Shown one piece after another: positions 19,139 to 30,002 of a DNA stretch of 64,000 bases (position 1 is its first letter; every line of letters starts with the position of its first letter). The translations under genes were made by a program, and so were the position numbers. Under the pieces are notes generated by a model. It did not search any database. It saw nothing but the letters and a program-made list of their open reading frames with translations, and was not told the origin of the DNA. The stretch is taken from the NCBI GenBank assembly GCA_016790515.1, contig JAEUOY010000030.1:1-64000 (forward strand), read 5' to 3'. This stretch comes from Burkholderiaceae bacterium (GTDB taxonomy: Bacteria > Pseudomonadota > Gammaproteobacteria > Burkholderiales > Burkholderiaceae_C).

Positions 19139-19246
19139 GGGAGCGCCGGCAGGCCGCCATCGGGGCAGGGCAGGTTTATCGGCGGCCCCGGTCGGCGTGT
19201 GGCGGGCCGGGACTCGGGCGAAGGCCGGTCGTCGCACGCAAGCTGC

Positions 19247-19252
19247 TATACT
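19247..19252 (+). promoter_or_regulatory. -10 hexamer of the rplU-rpmA promoter
   Basis: TATACT, 77 bases before the rplU ATG. The surrounding leader is unusually AT-rich for this genome. The -35 region is weak. Confidence 0.6.
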
Positions 19253-19329
19253 TTAAGGTTCCTTCGGCCGTGCTGGCCGCCAGGAAGAAGAAACATCGCA
19301 ATGATGCATTGCATTCGAAAGAGGCACTT

Positions 19330-19641
19330 ATGTACGCGCTCATAAAAACCGGCGGCAAGCAGTTCAAGGTCGCTGCCGGCGAAAAGATCAAGGTAGAACA
19401 GATAGCAGCGGACGTGGGCCAGGAGATCGTGATCGACCAGGTGCTGGCGGTGGGCAACGGCGCCGACCTGACGATCGGGACGCCCCTGGTGGCCGGTGCC
19501 ACGGTGAAGGCCACCGTGGTGTCGCACGGCAAGCACGACAAGGTCCGCATCTTCAAGCTGCGCCGCCGCAAGCACTACGCCAAGCACGGCGGCCACCGCC
19601 AGACCTACACCGAGCTGGAAATCGGCGCCATCGGCGTCTGA
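19330..19641 (+). CDS. rplU: 50S ribosomal protein L21
   Basis: Ribosomal large-subunit protein, 103 residues, the exact family length. The start [14 protein letters not shown] and the C-terminal basic signature [17 protein letters not shown] are diagnostic of L21. The ATG follows a short leader with an AGAGG ribosome site. First gene of the rplU-rpmA-obgE cluster; rpmA starts 33 bases after its stop. Confidence 0.99.
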   Translation: MYALIKTGGKQFKVAAGEKIKVEQIAADVGQEIVIDQVLAVGNGADLTIGTPLVAGATVKATVVSHGKHDKVRIFKLRRRKHYAKHGGHRQTYTELEIGAIGV

Positions 19642-19674
19642 AACCGTCCTCGACCCTCCAGGAGTACTTGAACC

Positions 19675-19932
19675 ATGGCACAGAAAAAGGGCGGCGGCTC
19701 GACCCGCAACGGCCGCGATTCCCAGCCCAAGATGCTGGGCGTGAAGGTGTTCGGCGGCCAGACCGTGCCGGCCGGCTCGATCATCGTGCGCCAGCGCGGC
19801 ACGCGCTTCCACGCCGGCGACAACGTCGGCATGGGCCGCGACCACACGCTGTTCGCGCTGGTCGACGGCCAGGTGTCGTTTGCCACCAAGGGTGCGCTGA
19901 ACCGCCACACGGTCATCGTCACGCCGGTCTGA
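19675..19932 (+). CDS. rpmA: 50S ribosomal protein L27
   Basis: Ribosomal protein L27, 85 residues, which reaches toward the peptidyl-transferase centre. The N-terminus [16 protein letters not shown] is canonical and starts directly with the mature sequence, so there is no cleaved leader of the Firmicute type. Downstream is a strong inverted repeat before obgE. Confidence 0.99.
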   Translation: MAQKKGGGSTRNGRDSQPKMLGVKVFGGQTVPAGSIIVRQRGTRFHAGDNVGMGRDHTLFALVDGQVSFATKGALNRHTVIVTPV

Positions 19933-19980
19933 TCGGCTTCAGGCCCAGGTGCTGCCGGCCTCGGCCGGCGTCACGCCGCA

Positions 19981-20002
19981 CAGCCCCGGCCTGCCGGGGC
20001 TG
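19981..20002 (+). terminator. Hairpin between rpmA and obgE (attenuator or partial terminator)
   Basis: Perfect 10-base arms CAGCCCCGGC/GCCGGGGCTG around a two-base loop, followed by a moderately T-rich stretch (TTGCGCTTCTTGGGGCTTTT). It could reduce read-through from the ribosomal protein genes into obgE. Confidence 0.55.
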
Positions 20003-20045
20003 TTGCGCTTCTTGGGGCTTTTCGGGGCGACAGCCCCAGGGATGA

Positions 20046-22251
<2,206 letters not shown>

Positions 22252-22296
22252 GCCGACCCCTTCCCGGCGGCGGCGGGCGATTGCCGGCCGGCGCTG

Positions 22297-23070
22297 TCAA
22301 TCCTCCAGCTCGGCCTTCGCGGCCTCGATGTCCAGCCGCTCCATCGCGTCGGCGGCCTCGCAGGCGGCGGCCTGGGCATACAGCTTCTCGGCTTCCTTCA
22401 TCCGCTTGTCGCCCTCGAGCATCACCAGGCCGTTGGCGTACTCGGTCATCGCGATCGCCGAGCCCGGGTTCAGCTTCAGCGCCTGCTGGAACAGCTTGAG
22501 CCCGGTCGCGGCGTCGGCGCCCTGGGTGCGGCCGAGCAGCTTGCCGACCTTGTCGATCACCTCGGCGTGGAACGCGCCCAGCGCGATGTGCGCATCGGCG
22601 TGCTTGGGCTGCAGCTTGATGGTGGTTTCCAGCGCGGTCTTGACCTTGCTGCCCAGGCCCTGCGCCAGCGCCTTGGCCACGCTGATGCCCTGGCTGTAGC
22701 GGCCCAGCGCGTAGGCCATCCAGTAGTGCGCGTTCGGGTTCTTCGGGTCCTCGGCGGCCTGCGCCTCGGCGCGCTCGGCCACCTCCTGGAACATCGCCAG
22801 CCGGGTCTTCTCGCTCTTCTCCAGGTAGTTGGCGTAGATCGCCTGGGCCTTGTTGGCCGCGGTGATGCCGGCACCGCCGGCCTTCAGTCCGGCGTCGTGG
22901 GCCTTCTGGAACTCGCCGGCATGGAACAGCGACCAGGCGGCCAGCACCGCGGCGTCCTTCGGCAGCGGCTCGGCATCGCCCAGGTGCAGGCGCGCCCACT
23001 GCTTCTTCAAGGCAGCGCTGTCGTGGTGGTAGTCGGCGTCGCTGTACGGGAAGGCGGTCCACTTGGCCAT
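22297..23070 (-). CDS. Conserved helical repeat (TPR-like) protein
   Basis: 257-residue soluble alpha-helical protein with TPR-like repeats: the segments YWMAYALGRYSQG, AHIALGAFHAEVI and MTEYANGLVMLEG have the helix-turn-helix spacing of tetratricopeptide units, and the C-terminus EKLYAQAAACEAADAMERLD is another helix. No signal peptide or membrane segment. Function unknown; probably a scaffold or partner-binding protein. I chose the ATG at 23070, which has GGAGA about eight bases upstream. A second ATG at 23097 overlaps the stop of the TetR gene (ATGA) and would add nine residues. Likely cotranscribed with the TetR gene. Confidence 0.75.
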   Translation of the reverse strand: MAKWTAFPYSDADYHHDSAALKKQWARLHLGDAEPLPKDAAVLAAWSLFHAGEFQKAHDAGLKAGGAGITAANKAQAIYANYLEKSEKTRLAMFQEVAERAEAQAAEDPKNPNAHYWMAYALGRYSQGISVAKALAQGLGSKVKTALETTIKLQPKHADAHIALGAFHAEVIDKVGKLLGRTQGADAATGLKLFQQALKLNPGSAIAMTEYANGLVMLEGDKRMKEAEKLYAQAAACEAADAMERLDIEAAKAELED

Positions 23071-23093
23071 CGTCGGGTCTCCATCGGGGGTTG

Positions 23094-23798
23094 TCATTCG
23101 CCGCCGCGGTAGGCGCCGGCGATCTGGAACAGGTGCTCGCGCGCGGACGGCTCGAGGTAGGGCATCAGCAGGCTCAGCACATGGTAGGCGCCGCGCGACA
23201 GCGCCGCGGCGGCGCTGTCGGGTTCGAGCGCCCGCCGCGGGTCGCGCACGTACTCGTAGCTGAGCCAGTAGGTCAGCACGACGACCATCGCGCTGGCCAC
23301 CGGCTCGGACTCGCGGCGGTCGATGCGCAGCGAGCTGCCGCGGGTCAGGCCGTCGAGCACCTGGGCCACCGCGCGCGCCTTGTTCTTCAGCACGAACTGG
23401 AAATGCGTCTCGAGCCGGCGGTTCTTGCTGAGCAGGTCGTTGAGGTCGCGGTAGAGGAAGCGGTACTGCCAGATCAGCTCGAACAGCATGTGGAAGAACA
23501 GCCAGGCGTCCTCGACGTTGCGCACGTTGTCGGCGGCCTGCAGCAGGTCGTTTAGCGCGCGTTCGTAGCGGTCGAACAGCGAATTGATCAGCTCGTCCTT
23601 GGCCGGGTAGTGGTAGTACAGGTTGCCGGGGCTGATGTTCAGCTCGGCCGAGATCAGCGTGGTGCTGACGTTGGGCTCGCCGAAGCGGTTGAACAGGTCC
23701 AGCGTCACTTCGAGGATGCGTTCGGCGGTGCGGCGCGGCTTCTTGGCGGGCGACTTGGGCGAAGCAGGCGGATTCGGGTCGGGGAGGGCCATCGACAT
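23094..23798 (-). CDS. TetR family transcriptional regulator
   Basis: 234-residue TetR-type repressor. The N-terminal DNA-binding helix-turn-helix spans about residues 24-70 (RTAERILEVTLDLFNRFGE ... SPGNLYYHYPAKDELINSLF). The C-terminal ligand domain has a tryptophan/aromatic-rich helix FHMLFELIWQYRFLYRDL typical of the FadR-like/TetR_C subgroup in beta-proteobacteria. Divergent from the ABC exporter ATPase gene with only 64 bases between start codons, so it probably controls that exporter. No clear operator palindrome was recognised. The ligand is unknown. Confidence 0.88.
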   Translation of the reverse strand: MSMALPDPNPPASPKSPAKKPRRTAERILEVTLDLFNRFGEPNVSTTLISAELNISPGNLYYHYPAKDELINSLFDRYERALNDLLQAADNVRNVEDAWLFFHMLFELIWQYRFLYRDLNDLLSKNRRLETHFQFVLKNKARAVAQVLDGLTRGSSLRIDRRESEPVASAMVVVLTYWLSYEYVRDPRRALEPDSAAAALSRGAYHVLSLLMPYLEPSAREHLFQIAGAYRGGE

Positions 23799-23847
23799 GG
23801 CCGGAAGGCTAGCACCAAGCCCGGCCGGCGGGATCGATCGCTCTCCC

Positions 23848-23853
23848 TACAAT
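23848..23853 (+). promoter_or_regulatory. -10 hexamer close to the ABC ATPase start
   Basis: TACAAT ends nine bases before the ATG at 23863. Any transcript from it would have almost no leader. No matching -35 element is visible. Confidence 0.5.
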
Positions 23854-23862
23854 CGCGCCCCT

Positions 23863-24786
23863 ATGCCCGCAGTCAGCTTTCAACAGGTCGAGAAGACCTA
23901 TGCCGGGGCGCGCGGCACGCTGCGCGCGCTGGCCGGCGTGACCTTCGACATCCAGCAAGGCGAGTTCTTCGGCCTGCTCGGCCCCAACGGCGCCGGCAAG
24001 ACGACGCTGATCTCGATCCTGGCCGGGCTGACCAAGCCGACGGCCGGCCGGGTCACCGTGATGGGCCACGACGTGCAGCGCGACGAGGCCGCGGCCCGGA
24101 TGTCGCTGGGCATCGTGCCGCAGGAGCTGGTGTTCGACCCCTTCTTCTCGGTGCGCGAGGCGCTGCGCATCCAGAGCGGCTACTTCGGCGTGCGCCGCAA
24201 CGATGCCTGGATCGACGAACTGCTGGCCGAGCTGGGCCTGGCCGACAAGGCCGACGCCAACATGCGCCAGCTCTCCGGCGGCATGAAGCGCCGGGTGCTG
24301 GTGGCCCAGGCGCTGGTGCACCGCCCGCCGGTGATCGTGCTCGACGAACCGACCGCCGGCGTCGACGTCGAACTGCGGCAGACGCTGTGGGCCTTCATCG
24401 CGCGGCTCAACCGCGAGGGCCACACCGTGCTGCTGACCACCCATTACCTGGAGGAGGCCGAGGCGCTGTGCCACCGCATCGGCATGCTGCGCCGCGGCAG
24501 CCTGGTCGCGCTGGACCGCACCGCCAACCTGCTGTCGGCCAGCGCCAGCACGATGCTGCGCTTCAAGACCGACCAGGCGCTGCCTGCCGCGCTGGCCCCG
24601 CTGGCGCGGGTGACCGGCCGCATCGTGCAGCTGAAGGCCCATGACGCGGCCGAGGTCGAGCACCAGCTGGCCGCGCTGCGCGAGGCCGGCGTCAGGGTCG
24701 AGGACCTGGAGATCGGACGCGCCGATCTGGAGGACGTGTTCCTCGAGATCATGCAGACCGGCGCGCCGGCGGCCGTGCCGGCGTGA
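23863..24786 (+). CDS. ABC-2 exporter, ATP-binding subunit
   Basis: ATPase of a two-component ABC-2 exporter (YadG/CcmA-like/DrrA class). 307 residues with Walker A GPNGAGKT at 40-47, Q-loop region IVPQELVFDP at 85-94, signature LSGGM at 137-141, Walker B VIVLDEP at 157-163 and the H-loop in LLTTHYLEEAEAL. The C-terminal 75 residues form the regulatory extension common in this class, ending with LEDVFLEIM. The permease GTG overlaps its stop. In E. coli yadGH is a homologous pair of unknown substrate; no drug or lipid can be assigned here. Confidence 0.92.
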   Translation: MPAVSFQQVEKTYAGARGTLRALAGVTFDIQQGEFFGLLGPNGAGKTTLISILAGLTKPTAGRVTVMGHDVQRDEAAARMSLGIVPQELVFDPFFSVREALRIQSGYFGVRRNDAWIDELLAELGLADKADANMRQLSGGMKRRVLVAQALVHRPPVIVLDEPTAGVDVELRQTLWAFIARLNREGHTVLLTTHYLEEAEALCHRIGMLRRGSLVALDRTANLLSASASTMLRFKTDQALPAALAPLARVTGRIVQLKAHDAAEVEHQLAALREAGVRVEDLEIGRADLEDVFLEIMQTGAPAAVPA

Positions 24787-25556
24787 TCCCGATGATCCGT
24801 CTGGCGGGCGCGCGAACGCTGTTCTACAAGGAGATCCTGCGCTTCTGGAAGGTGGCGTTCCAGACGGTGGCGGCGCCGGTGCTCACCGCGGTGATGTACC
24901 TGCTGATCTTCGGCCATGTGCTGCAGGACCGGGTGCAGGTGTTCGAGGGCGTCGGCTACACCAGCTTCCTGATCCCCGGGCTGGTGATGATGAGCGTGCT
25001 GCAGAACGCCTTCGCCAACAGCTCGTCGAGCCTGGTGCAGAGCAAGGTCACCGGCAACCTGGTGTTCCTGCTGGTCTCGCCGCTGTCGCACTGGGCCTGG
25101 TTCGCGGCCTATGTCGGCGCCAGCGTGGTGCGCGGCATGGTCGTGGGCCTGGGCGTGTTCATCGTCACCGTGTGGTTCGCGCCGCCGGCGTTCGCCCAGC
25201 CGCTGTGGATCCTGGTGTTCGCCGCGCTGGGCGCCGGCATGCTGGGTGCGCTGGGCCTGATCGCCGGGCTGTGGGCCGACAAGTTCGACCAGATGGCGGC
25301 GTTCCAGAACTTCGTCATCATGCCGATGACCTTCCTCTCGGGCGTCTTCTATTCGGTGCATTCGCTGCCCGCCTTCTGGCTGGAGGTCAGCCACCTGAAC
25401 CCGTTCTTCTACATGATCGACGGCTTCCGGCGCGGCTTCTTCGGCACCAGCGACGTCTCGCCCTGGCTCAGCCTGGCGGTGGTCGGCTCGAGCTTCGTCG
25501 TGGTCTCGGCGATCGCGCTGCGGCTGCTGAAGACCGGCTACAAGCTGCGGCCTTGA
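24783..25556 (+). CDS. ABC-2 exporter, permease subunit
   Basis: 257-residue integral membrane protein with six predicted membrane segments, ABC2 family (YadH/NodJ-like). Conserved words: FYKEILRFWKVAFQTVAAPVL at the N-terminus, GYTSFLIPGLVMM, and FLSGVFYSVHSLPAFW before the last loops. It starts with GTG in a GTGA overlap with the ATPase gene, so the two subunits are made together. Substrate unknown. Confidence 0.92.
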   Translation: MIPMIRLAGARTLFYKEILRFWKVAFQTVAAPVLTAVMYLLIFGHVLQDRVQVFEGVGYTSFLIPGLVMMSVLQNAFANSSSSLVQSKVTGNLVFLLVSPLSHWAWFAAYVGASVVRGMVVGLGVFIVTVWFAPPAFAQPLWILVFAALGAGMLGALGLIAGLWADKFDQMAAFQNFVIMPMTFLSGVFYSVHSLPAFWLEVSHLNPFFYMIDGFRRGFFGTSDVSPWLSLAVVGSSFVVVSAIALRLLKTGYKLRP

Positions 25557-25590
25557 GGCCCGGCCGGCGCGCTGCGGCAAGGCGGTCTGA

Positions 25591-25596
25591 GATAAT
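25591..25596 (+). promoter_or_regulatory. -10 hexamer six bases before ibaG start
   Basis: GATAAT followed by six bases and then the ATG at 25603. If active, transcription would begin at the start codon itself (leaderless mRNA). See also the same arrangement at 37292, 52032, 56512 and 60895. Confidence 0.55.
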
Positions 25597-25602
25597 CGAC
25601 GC

Positions 25603-25878
25603 ATGTCAGATCCCACTGCGGCCGACGTGCGCGGCTTCATCGCCGCCGGCCTGCCCTGCGAGCACCTCGAGGTCGAGGGCGACGGCCGCCACTTCTTCGC
25701 CACCATCGTCTCGGCCGAGTTCGAGGGCCACACCCGGGTGCGCCGCCACCAGCGGGTCTACGCGGCCCTGGGCGATAGAATGCGCGAGCAGATCCACGCG
25801 CTGTCGATGAAGACGCTGACCCCGGCCGAATGGGCCGCCACCGCCGAGGCCGAAGCCCGGCACCACCCGCACCACTGA
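25603..25878 (+). CDS. ibaG: BolA-family protein IbaG
   Basis: 91-residue BolA-like protein. The motif RVRRHQRVYAAL with its conserved histidine and the helix LGDRMREQIHALSMKTLTPAEW are family hallmarks. Members act with monothiol glutaredoxins in iron-sulfur trafficking. Its place directly upstream of murA is the conserved position of ibaG (yrbA) rather than bolA. A C-terminal HHPHH tail is present. Transcription may be leaderless. Confidence 0.9.
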   Translation: MSDPTAADVRGFIAAGLPCEHLEVEGDGRHFFATIVSAEFEGHTRVRRHQRVYAALGDRMREQIHALSMKTLTPAEWAATAEAEARHHPHH

Positions 25879-25974
25879 CCGACCTGCGGCTGCGCGCTGC
25901 AGGTGGCCGTCGCTGGCGCCTGCGATGCGCCCGGCCCCTGTCTCGCGAGCGGCCCGAACCTCCAGGCCTCTCCC

Positions 25975-27252
25975 ATGGACAAACTGATCATCCGCGGCGG
26001 CCGCCGGCTCAATGGCACGGTGACCATCGCCGGCGCCAAGAACGCCGCGCTGCCCGAGCTGTGCGCGGCGCTGCTGGTCGAGGGCGTGACCACGCTGCAC
26101 AACGTGCCGCAGCTGCAGGACGTCAGCACGATGCTGAAGCTGCTTCGCAACATGGGCGTGGCCGCCGAGCGCTCGGCCGACCGCAGCGACGAGGTGACGC
26201 TGGACGCCACCCGCGTGGCCCGGCCCGAGGCGCCCTACGAGCTGGTCAAGACGATGCGCGCATCGATCCTGGCGCTGGGCCCGCTGCTGGCCCGTTTCGG
26301 CCAGGCCCGGGTCTCGCTGCCCGGCGGCTGCGCGATCGGCTCGCGGCCGGTCGACCAGCACATCAAGGGCCTGCAGGCGATGGGCGCCGAGATCGTCGTC
26401 GACCACGGCTACATCGTCGCCAAGGCCCGGCGCTTGCGCGGCGCCCGCATCACCACCGACATGGTCACCGTCACCGGCACCGAGAACCTGCTGATGGCCG
26501 CGGCGCTGGCCGACGGCGAGACGCTGCTCGAGAACGCCGCGCAGGAGCCCGAGATCCCCGACCTGGCCGAGCTGCTGATCGCAATGGGCGCGAGGATCGA
26601 AGGCCATGGCACGAGCCGGATCCGCGTGCAGGGCGTCGAGCGCCTGCGCCCGCCGGCGCAGCCGCACCGCATCATCCCCGACCGCATCGAGGCCGGCACC
26701 TTCCTCTGCGCAGTGGCGGCCACCGGCGGCGACGTCACGCTGCTGGGTGCCCAGGCCGACCACCTGGACGCCGTCATCGACAAGCTGCGCGAGGCCGGCG
26801 CCGACATCGGCGACGGTGTGCAGGGCGGCGTGCCCTGGATCCGCGTGCGCTGCGACGGCCGGCCGCGCGCGGTGGGCTTTCGCACCAGCGAGTACCCGGC
26901 CTTTCCGACCGACATGCAGGCGCAGTTCATGGCCGTGAACTGCATCGCCGAGGGCACTGCGCGCATCAGCGAGACGATCTTCGAGAACCGCTTCATGCAC
27001 GTCAACGAGCTGCTCCGGCTGGGCGCGCGCATCGAGGTCGACGGCCACACCGCGGTCGTCACCGGCGTGCCGCAGCTGCAGGGCGCGACGGTGATGGCCA
27101 CCGACCTGCGCGCCTCGGCCAGCCTGGTGATCGCCGGCCTGGTGGCGCAGGGTGAGGCGGTGGTCGACCGCATCTACCACCTCGACCGCGGCTACGACCG
27201 CATGGAAACCAAGCTGCGCGCGATCGGTGCCGACATCGAGAGGATCAAGTGA
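25975..27252 (+). CDS. murA: UDP-N-acetylglucosamine 1-carboxyvinyltransferase
   Basis: Commits UDP-GlcNAc to peptidoglycan synthesis by adding enolpyruvate; target of fosfomycin. 425 residues. Lys22 in GAKNA and catalytic Cys119 in [15 protein letters not shown] are present, so the enzyme should be fosfomycin-sensitive by the Cys criterion. The motif [15 protein letters not shown] lies near residues 303-317. Its stop overlaps the hisG start (GTGA), a typical beta-proteobacterial murA-hisG junction. Confidence 0.98.
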   Translation: MDKLIIRGGRRLNGTVTIAGAKNAALPELCAALLVEGVTTLHNVPQLQDVSTMLKLLRNMGVAAERSADRSDEVTLDATRVARPEAPYELVKTMRASILALGPLLARFGQARVSLPGGCAIGSRPVDQHIKGLQAMGAEIVVDHGYIVAKARRLRGARITTDMVTVTGTENLLMAAALADGETLLENAAQEPEIPDLAELLIAMGARIEGHGTSRIRVQGVERLRPPAQPHRIIPDRIEAGTFLCAVAATGGDVTLLGAQADHLDAVIDKLREAGADIGDGVQGGVPWIRVRCDGRPRAVGFRTSEYPAFPTDMQAQFMAVNCIAEGTARISETIFENRFMHVNELLRLGARIEVDGHTAVVTGVPQLQGATVMATDLRASASLVIAGLVAQGEAVVDRIYHLDRGYDRMETKLRAIGADIERIK

Positions 27253-27905
27253 ACGACCTCATCACGCTGGCGCTGTCCAAGGGCCGCATCTTCGACGACT
27301 CGCTGCCGCTGCTGGCGGCCGCCGGCATCGAGGTGAGCGAAGATCCCGAGACCAGCCGCAAGCTGATCCTCGGCACCAGCCAGCCCGGCGTGCGGGTGGT
27401 CCTGGTGCGCGCCAGCGACGTGCCGACCTATGTCGAGCATGGCGGTGCCGACCTGGGCGTGGCCGGGCTGGACGTGCTGCTCGAGCACAGCGACGACCTG
27501 GCCGGCAGCGGCCTCTACGTGCCGGTGGACCTGCAGATCGCCCGCTGCCGGATGAGCGTGGCCACCCGTGCCGACTTCGATTACGCCACCGCGGTGAAGC
27601 AGGGCTCGCGCATCCGGGTGGCCAGCAAGTACACCCAGATTGCCCGCCAGCACTTCGCCGACAAGGGCGTGCACGTCGACCTGATCAAGCTCTATGGCTC
27701 GATGGAGCTGGCGCCGCTGACCGGGCTGGCCGACGCGATCGTCGACCTGGTGTCCACCGGCAGCACGCTGAAGGCCAACCAGCTGGTCGAGGTCGAGCGC
27801 ATCATGGACATCAGCGCCCGGCTGGTCGTCAACCAGGCCGCGCTGAAGCTCAAGCGCGAGCCGATGCGCCGGCTGATCGACGCCTTTGCCCGCGCGGCGG
27901 GCTGA
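27249..27905 (+). CDS. hisG: ATP phosphoribosyltransferase, short form
   Basis: First step of histidine synthesis: ATP + PRPP to phosphoribosyl-ATP. 218 residues, i.e. the short HisG form without the C-terminal histidine-sensing domain. Conserved words: [16 protein letters not shown], the [23 protein letters not shown] segment and the PRPP loop [16 protein letters not shown]. Short HisG needs the regulatory subunit HisZ, which is not in this window. GTG start in a four-base overlap with murA. Confidence 0.97.
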   Translation: MNDLITLALSKGRIFDDSLPLLAAAGIEVSEDPETSRKLILGTSQPGVRVVLVRASDVPTYVEHGGADLGVAGLDVLLEHSDDLAGSGLYVPVDLQIARCRMSVATRADFDYATAVKQGSRIRVASKYTQIARQHFADKGVHVDLIKLYGSMELAPLTGLADAIVDLVSTGSTLKANQLVEVERIMDISARLVVNQAALKLKREPMRRLIDAFARAAG

Positions 27906-27930
27906 TCCTTCCCCCGCCACCTGTCGCACC

Positions 27931-29247
27931 ATGGCCGCCGTCGACATCCGCCACCTCAGCACCGCTGCCGCCGACTTCGAGGCCGAGTTCCGGCGCGTGC
28001 TGCACTGGTCGGCCGAGACCGACGAGGCGATCGAGCAGCGGGTCGCCGAGATCCTGGCCGACGTCAAGCTGCGTGGCGATGCCGCGGTGCTGGCCTGCAC
28101 CGCGCGCTTCGACGGCTTGCAGGCCGACAGCGTCGCGGCGCTGGAATTGAGCCGCGATGAGTTGGAACGGGCCTTGGAGGCGATCACCCCGGCACAGCGC
28201 CAGGCGCTGGAAGCTGCCGCCGCCCGGGTGCGCAGCTACCACCAGCGCCAATTGCAGGCCTGCGGGCTGAGCTGGCAGTACCGCGACGAGGACGGCACGC
28301 TGCTCGGCCAGAAGGTCACGCCGCTGGACCGGGTCGGCATCTACGTGCCCGGCGGCAAGGCGGCCTACCCGTCGTCGGTACTGATGAACGCGATTCCGGC
28401 GCAGGTCGCCGGCGTCGGCGAGATCGTGATGGTCGTGCCGACGCCGCGCGGCGAGAAGAACCCGCTGGTGCTGGCTGCCGCCTGCGTCGCCGGGGTCACG
28501 CGGGCCTTCACGATCGGCGGCGCGCAGGCCGTCGGGGCGCTGGCCTACGGCACCGCCACCGTGCCGCAGGTCGACAAGATCACCGGGCCGGGCAACGCCT
28601 ACGTGGCCAGCGCGAAGCGGCGGGTCTTCGGCACCGTGGGCATCGACATGATCGCGGGCCCCAGCGAGATCCTGGTGCTGGCCGACGGCACGACGCCGCC
28701 CGACTGGGTCGCGATGGACCTGTTCAGCCAGGCCGAGCACGACGAGCTGGCGCAGAGCCTGCTGCTGTGCCCCGACGCCGGCTACATCGCCCGGGTGCGC
28801 TCGGCCATCGACCGGCTGCTGCCGGGCATGCCACGGCGCGACGTGATCCGCGCCAGCCTCGAGGGCCGCGGCGCGCTGATCCATACCCGCTCGATGGACG
28901 AGGCCTGCGAGATCAGCAACCGCATCGCGCCCGAGCACCTGGAAGTCTCCAGCCGCGAGCCGCAGCGCTGGGAACCGCGGCTGCGCCACGCCGGCGCGAT
29001 CTTCCTCGGCGCCTACACCAGCGAGAGCCTGGGCGACTACTGCGCCGGGCCCAACCATGTGCTGCCGACCTCCGGCACCGCGCGCTTCTCGTCGCCGCTG
29101 GGCGTCTACGACTTCCAGAAGCGCAGCAGCCTGATCGAGGTCAGCGAGGCCGGTGCCCAGGTGCTGGGGCCGATCGCTGCCGAGCTGGCCTACGGCGAGG
29201 GCCTGCAGGCGCATGCCCAGGCCGCGGAGTTCCGGTTGAAGCGCTGA
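27931..29247 (+). CDS. hisD: Histidinol dehydrogenase
   Basis: Zinc enzyme for the last two oxidations, histidinol to histidine. 438 residues. Diagnostic segments: [19 protein letters not shown], the NAD-region [20 protein letters not shown] and the catalytic [10 protein letters not shown] (Glu-His pair). The ATG at 27931 has no strong ribosome site and lies 25 bases after hisG. Its stop is directly followed by the promoter/operator of an inserted toxin-antitoxin pair. Confidence 0.97.
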   Translation: MAAVDIRHLSTAAADFEAEFRRVLHWSAETDEAIEQRVAEILADVKLRGDAAVLACTARFDGLQADSVAALELSRDELERALEAITPAQRQALEAAAARVRSYHQRQLQACGLSWQYRDEDGTLLGQKVTPLDRVGIYVPGGKAAYPSSVLMNAIPAQVAGVGEIVMVVPTPRGEKNPLVLAAACVAGVTRAFTIGGAQAVGALAYGTATVPQVDKITGPGNAYVASAKRRVFGTVGIDMIAGPSEILVLADGTTPPDWVAMDLFSQAEHDELAQSLLLCPDAGYIARVRSAIDRLLPGMPRRDVIRASLEGRGALIHTRSMDEACEISNRIAPEHLEVSSREPQRWEPRLRHAGAIFLGAYTSESLGDYCAGPNHVLPTSGTARFSSPLGVYDFQKRSSLIEVSEAGAQVLGPIAAELAYGEGLQAHAQAAEFRLKR

Positions 29248-29249
29248 GC

Positions 29250-29290
29250 TTGACACGAAGTTCGTGCAACACGAGAATCGTGCAACACGA
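29250..29290 (+). promoter_or_regulatory. Promoter with three overlapping palindromes (toxin-antitoxin operator)
   Basis: TTGACA (29250-29255), 17 bases, then GAGAAT (29273-29278): a credible sigma-70 promoter three bases after the hisD stop. Overlaid on it are CACGAAGTTCGTG (29254-29266) and two exact 13-base copies of TCGTGCAACACGA (29262-29274 and 29278-29290), each an inverted repeat of TCGTG/CACGA. Spaced palindromic copies over the promoter are what a ribbon-helix-helix antitoxin would bind for autoregulation. Binding is inferred. Confidence 0.8.
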
Positions 29291-29311
29291 AATCAGTGTT
29301 CAGGGCCGATC

Positions 29312-29557
29312 ATGAAGAACGTCACCGTCACGATGGAGGACAGCGTCGCCGACTGGGCGCGCATGGAAGCGGCGCGCCGCAACACCAGCGTGTCGCGGCT
29401 GGTCGGCGAGATGCTGGCCGAGAAGATGCGGCGCGACGATGCCTACGAGCGGGCGATGCAGGAGTGGATGCAGCGCGACCTGACATTCACGTCCGACGGA
29501 GAACCGTACGCCAAGCGCGAGGAGATCTATGCCGAGCGCATCGATCGTTTTCGTTGA
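29312..29557 (+). CDS. Ribbon-helix-helix antitoxin
   Basis: 81-residue protein. The first 45 residues have the ribbon-helix-helix pattern: a short strand KNVTVTMEDSVADWARMEA, then a helix and ARRNTSVSRLVGEMLAEKM. The C-terminal part is charged and probably wraps the toxin. It overlaps the PIN gene by 29 bases, the usual antitoxin-toxin order. It should repress its own promoter by binding the palindromes at 29254-29290. Weak ribosome site. No closer family name can be given. Confidence 0.85.
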   Translation: MKNVTVTMEDSVADWARMEAARRNTSVSRLVGEMLAEKMRRDDAYERAMQEWMQRDLTFTSDGEPYAKREEIYAERIDRFR

Positions 29558-30002
29558 CACCAACGTGTTGGTGTACTCGGAAGACCGGGCGCACCTCGAG
29601 AAGCACGGCGCGGCGCGGCGCTGGCTGCGAGAACTTTGGCTGCGCCGCTGCGGCCGTGTGAGCACCCAGGTGCTCAACGAGTTCTATGTCGTCACCACGC
29701 GAAAGCTCAAGCCGGCCATGCCGGCGGGGGACGTGCGCGCAGAGGTCCGCCGCTATCAGCGCTGGCAGCCCTGGTCGGTCGACCATGCCACGGTCGAAGC
29801 GGCCTGGGCCGTCGAAAGCCGCTACGGTGTGCATTACTGGGATGCCCTGATGGTCGCCGCCGCGCAGCAGCAGGGTTGCGCCGCGCTGCTGACCGAGGAC
29901 CTGCAGCACGATCAGGTGATCGACGGCGTGCGCATCCTCAACCCCTTCATCACCGGGCCGGAGTGGCTCGACAACCCCGGGCCTGCCCCGGCCACGCCAT
30001 GA
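29529..30002 (+). CDS. PIN-domain toxin (VapC-like ribonuclease)
   Basis: 157-residue PIN-domain protein, predicted magnesium-dependent ribonuclease of a type II toxin-antitoxin pair. Acidic active-site residues are all present: D10 in FVDTNVLVY, E51 in VLNEFY, D105 in YWDALMVA and D124 in LTEDLQH. The C-terminus NPFITGPEWLDN is typical of this VapC subgroup. Translation of the downstream hisC starts inside its stop codon (ATGA), so toxin and hisC are on one message. The active site looks intact, so it is not a pseudogene. Confidence 0.9.
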   Translation: MPSASIVFVDTNVLVYSEDRAHLEKHGAARRWLRELWLRRCGRVSTQVLNEFYVVTTRKLKPAMPAGDVRAEVRRYQRWQPWSVDHATVEAAWAVESRYGVHYWDALMVAAAQQQGCAALLTEDLQHDQVIDGVRILNPFITGPEWLDNPGPAPATP

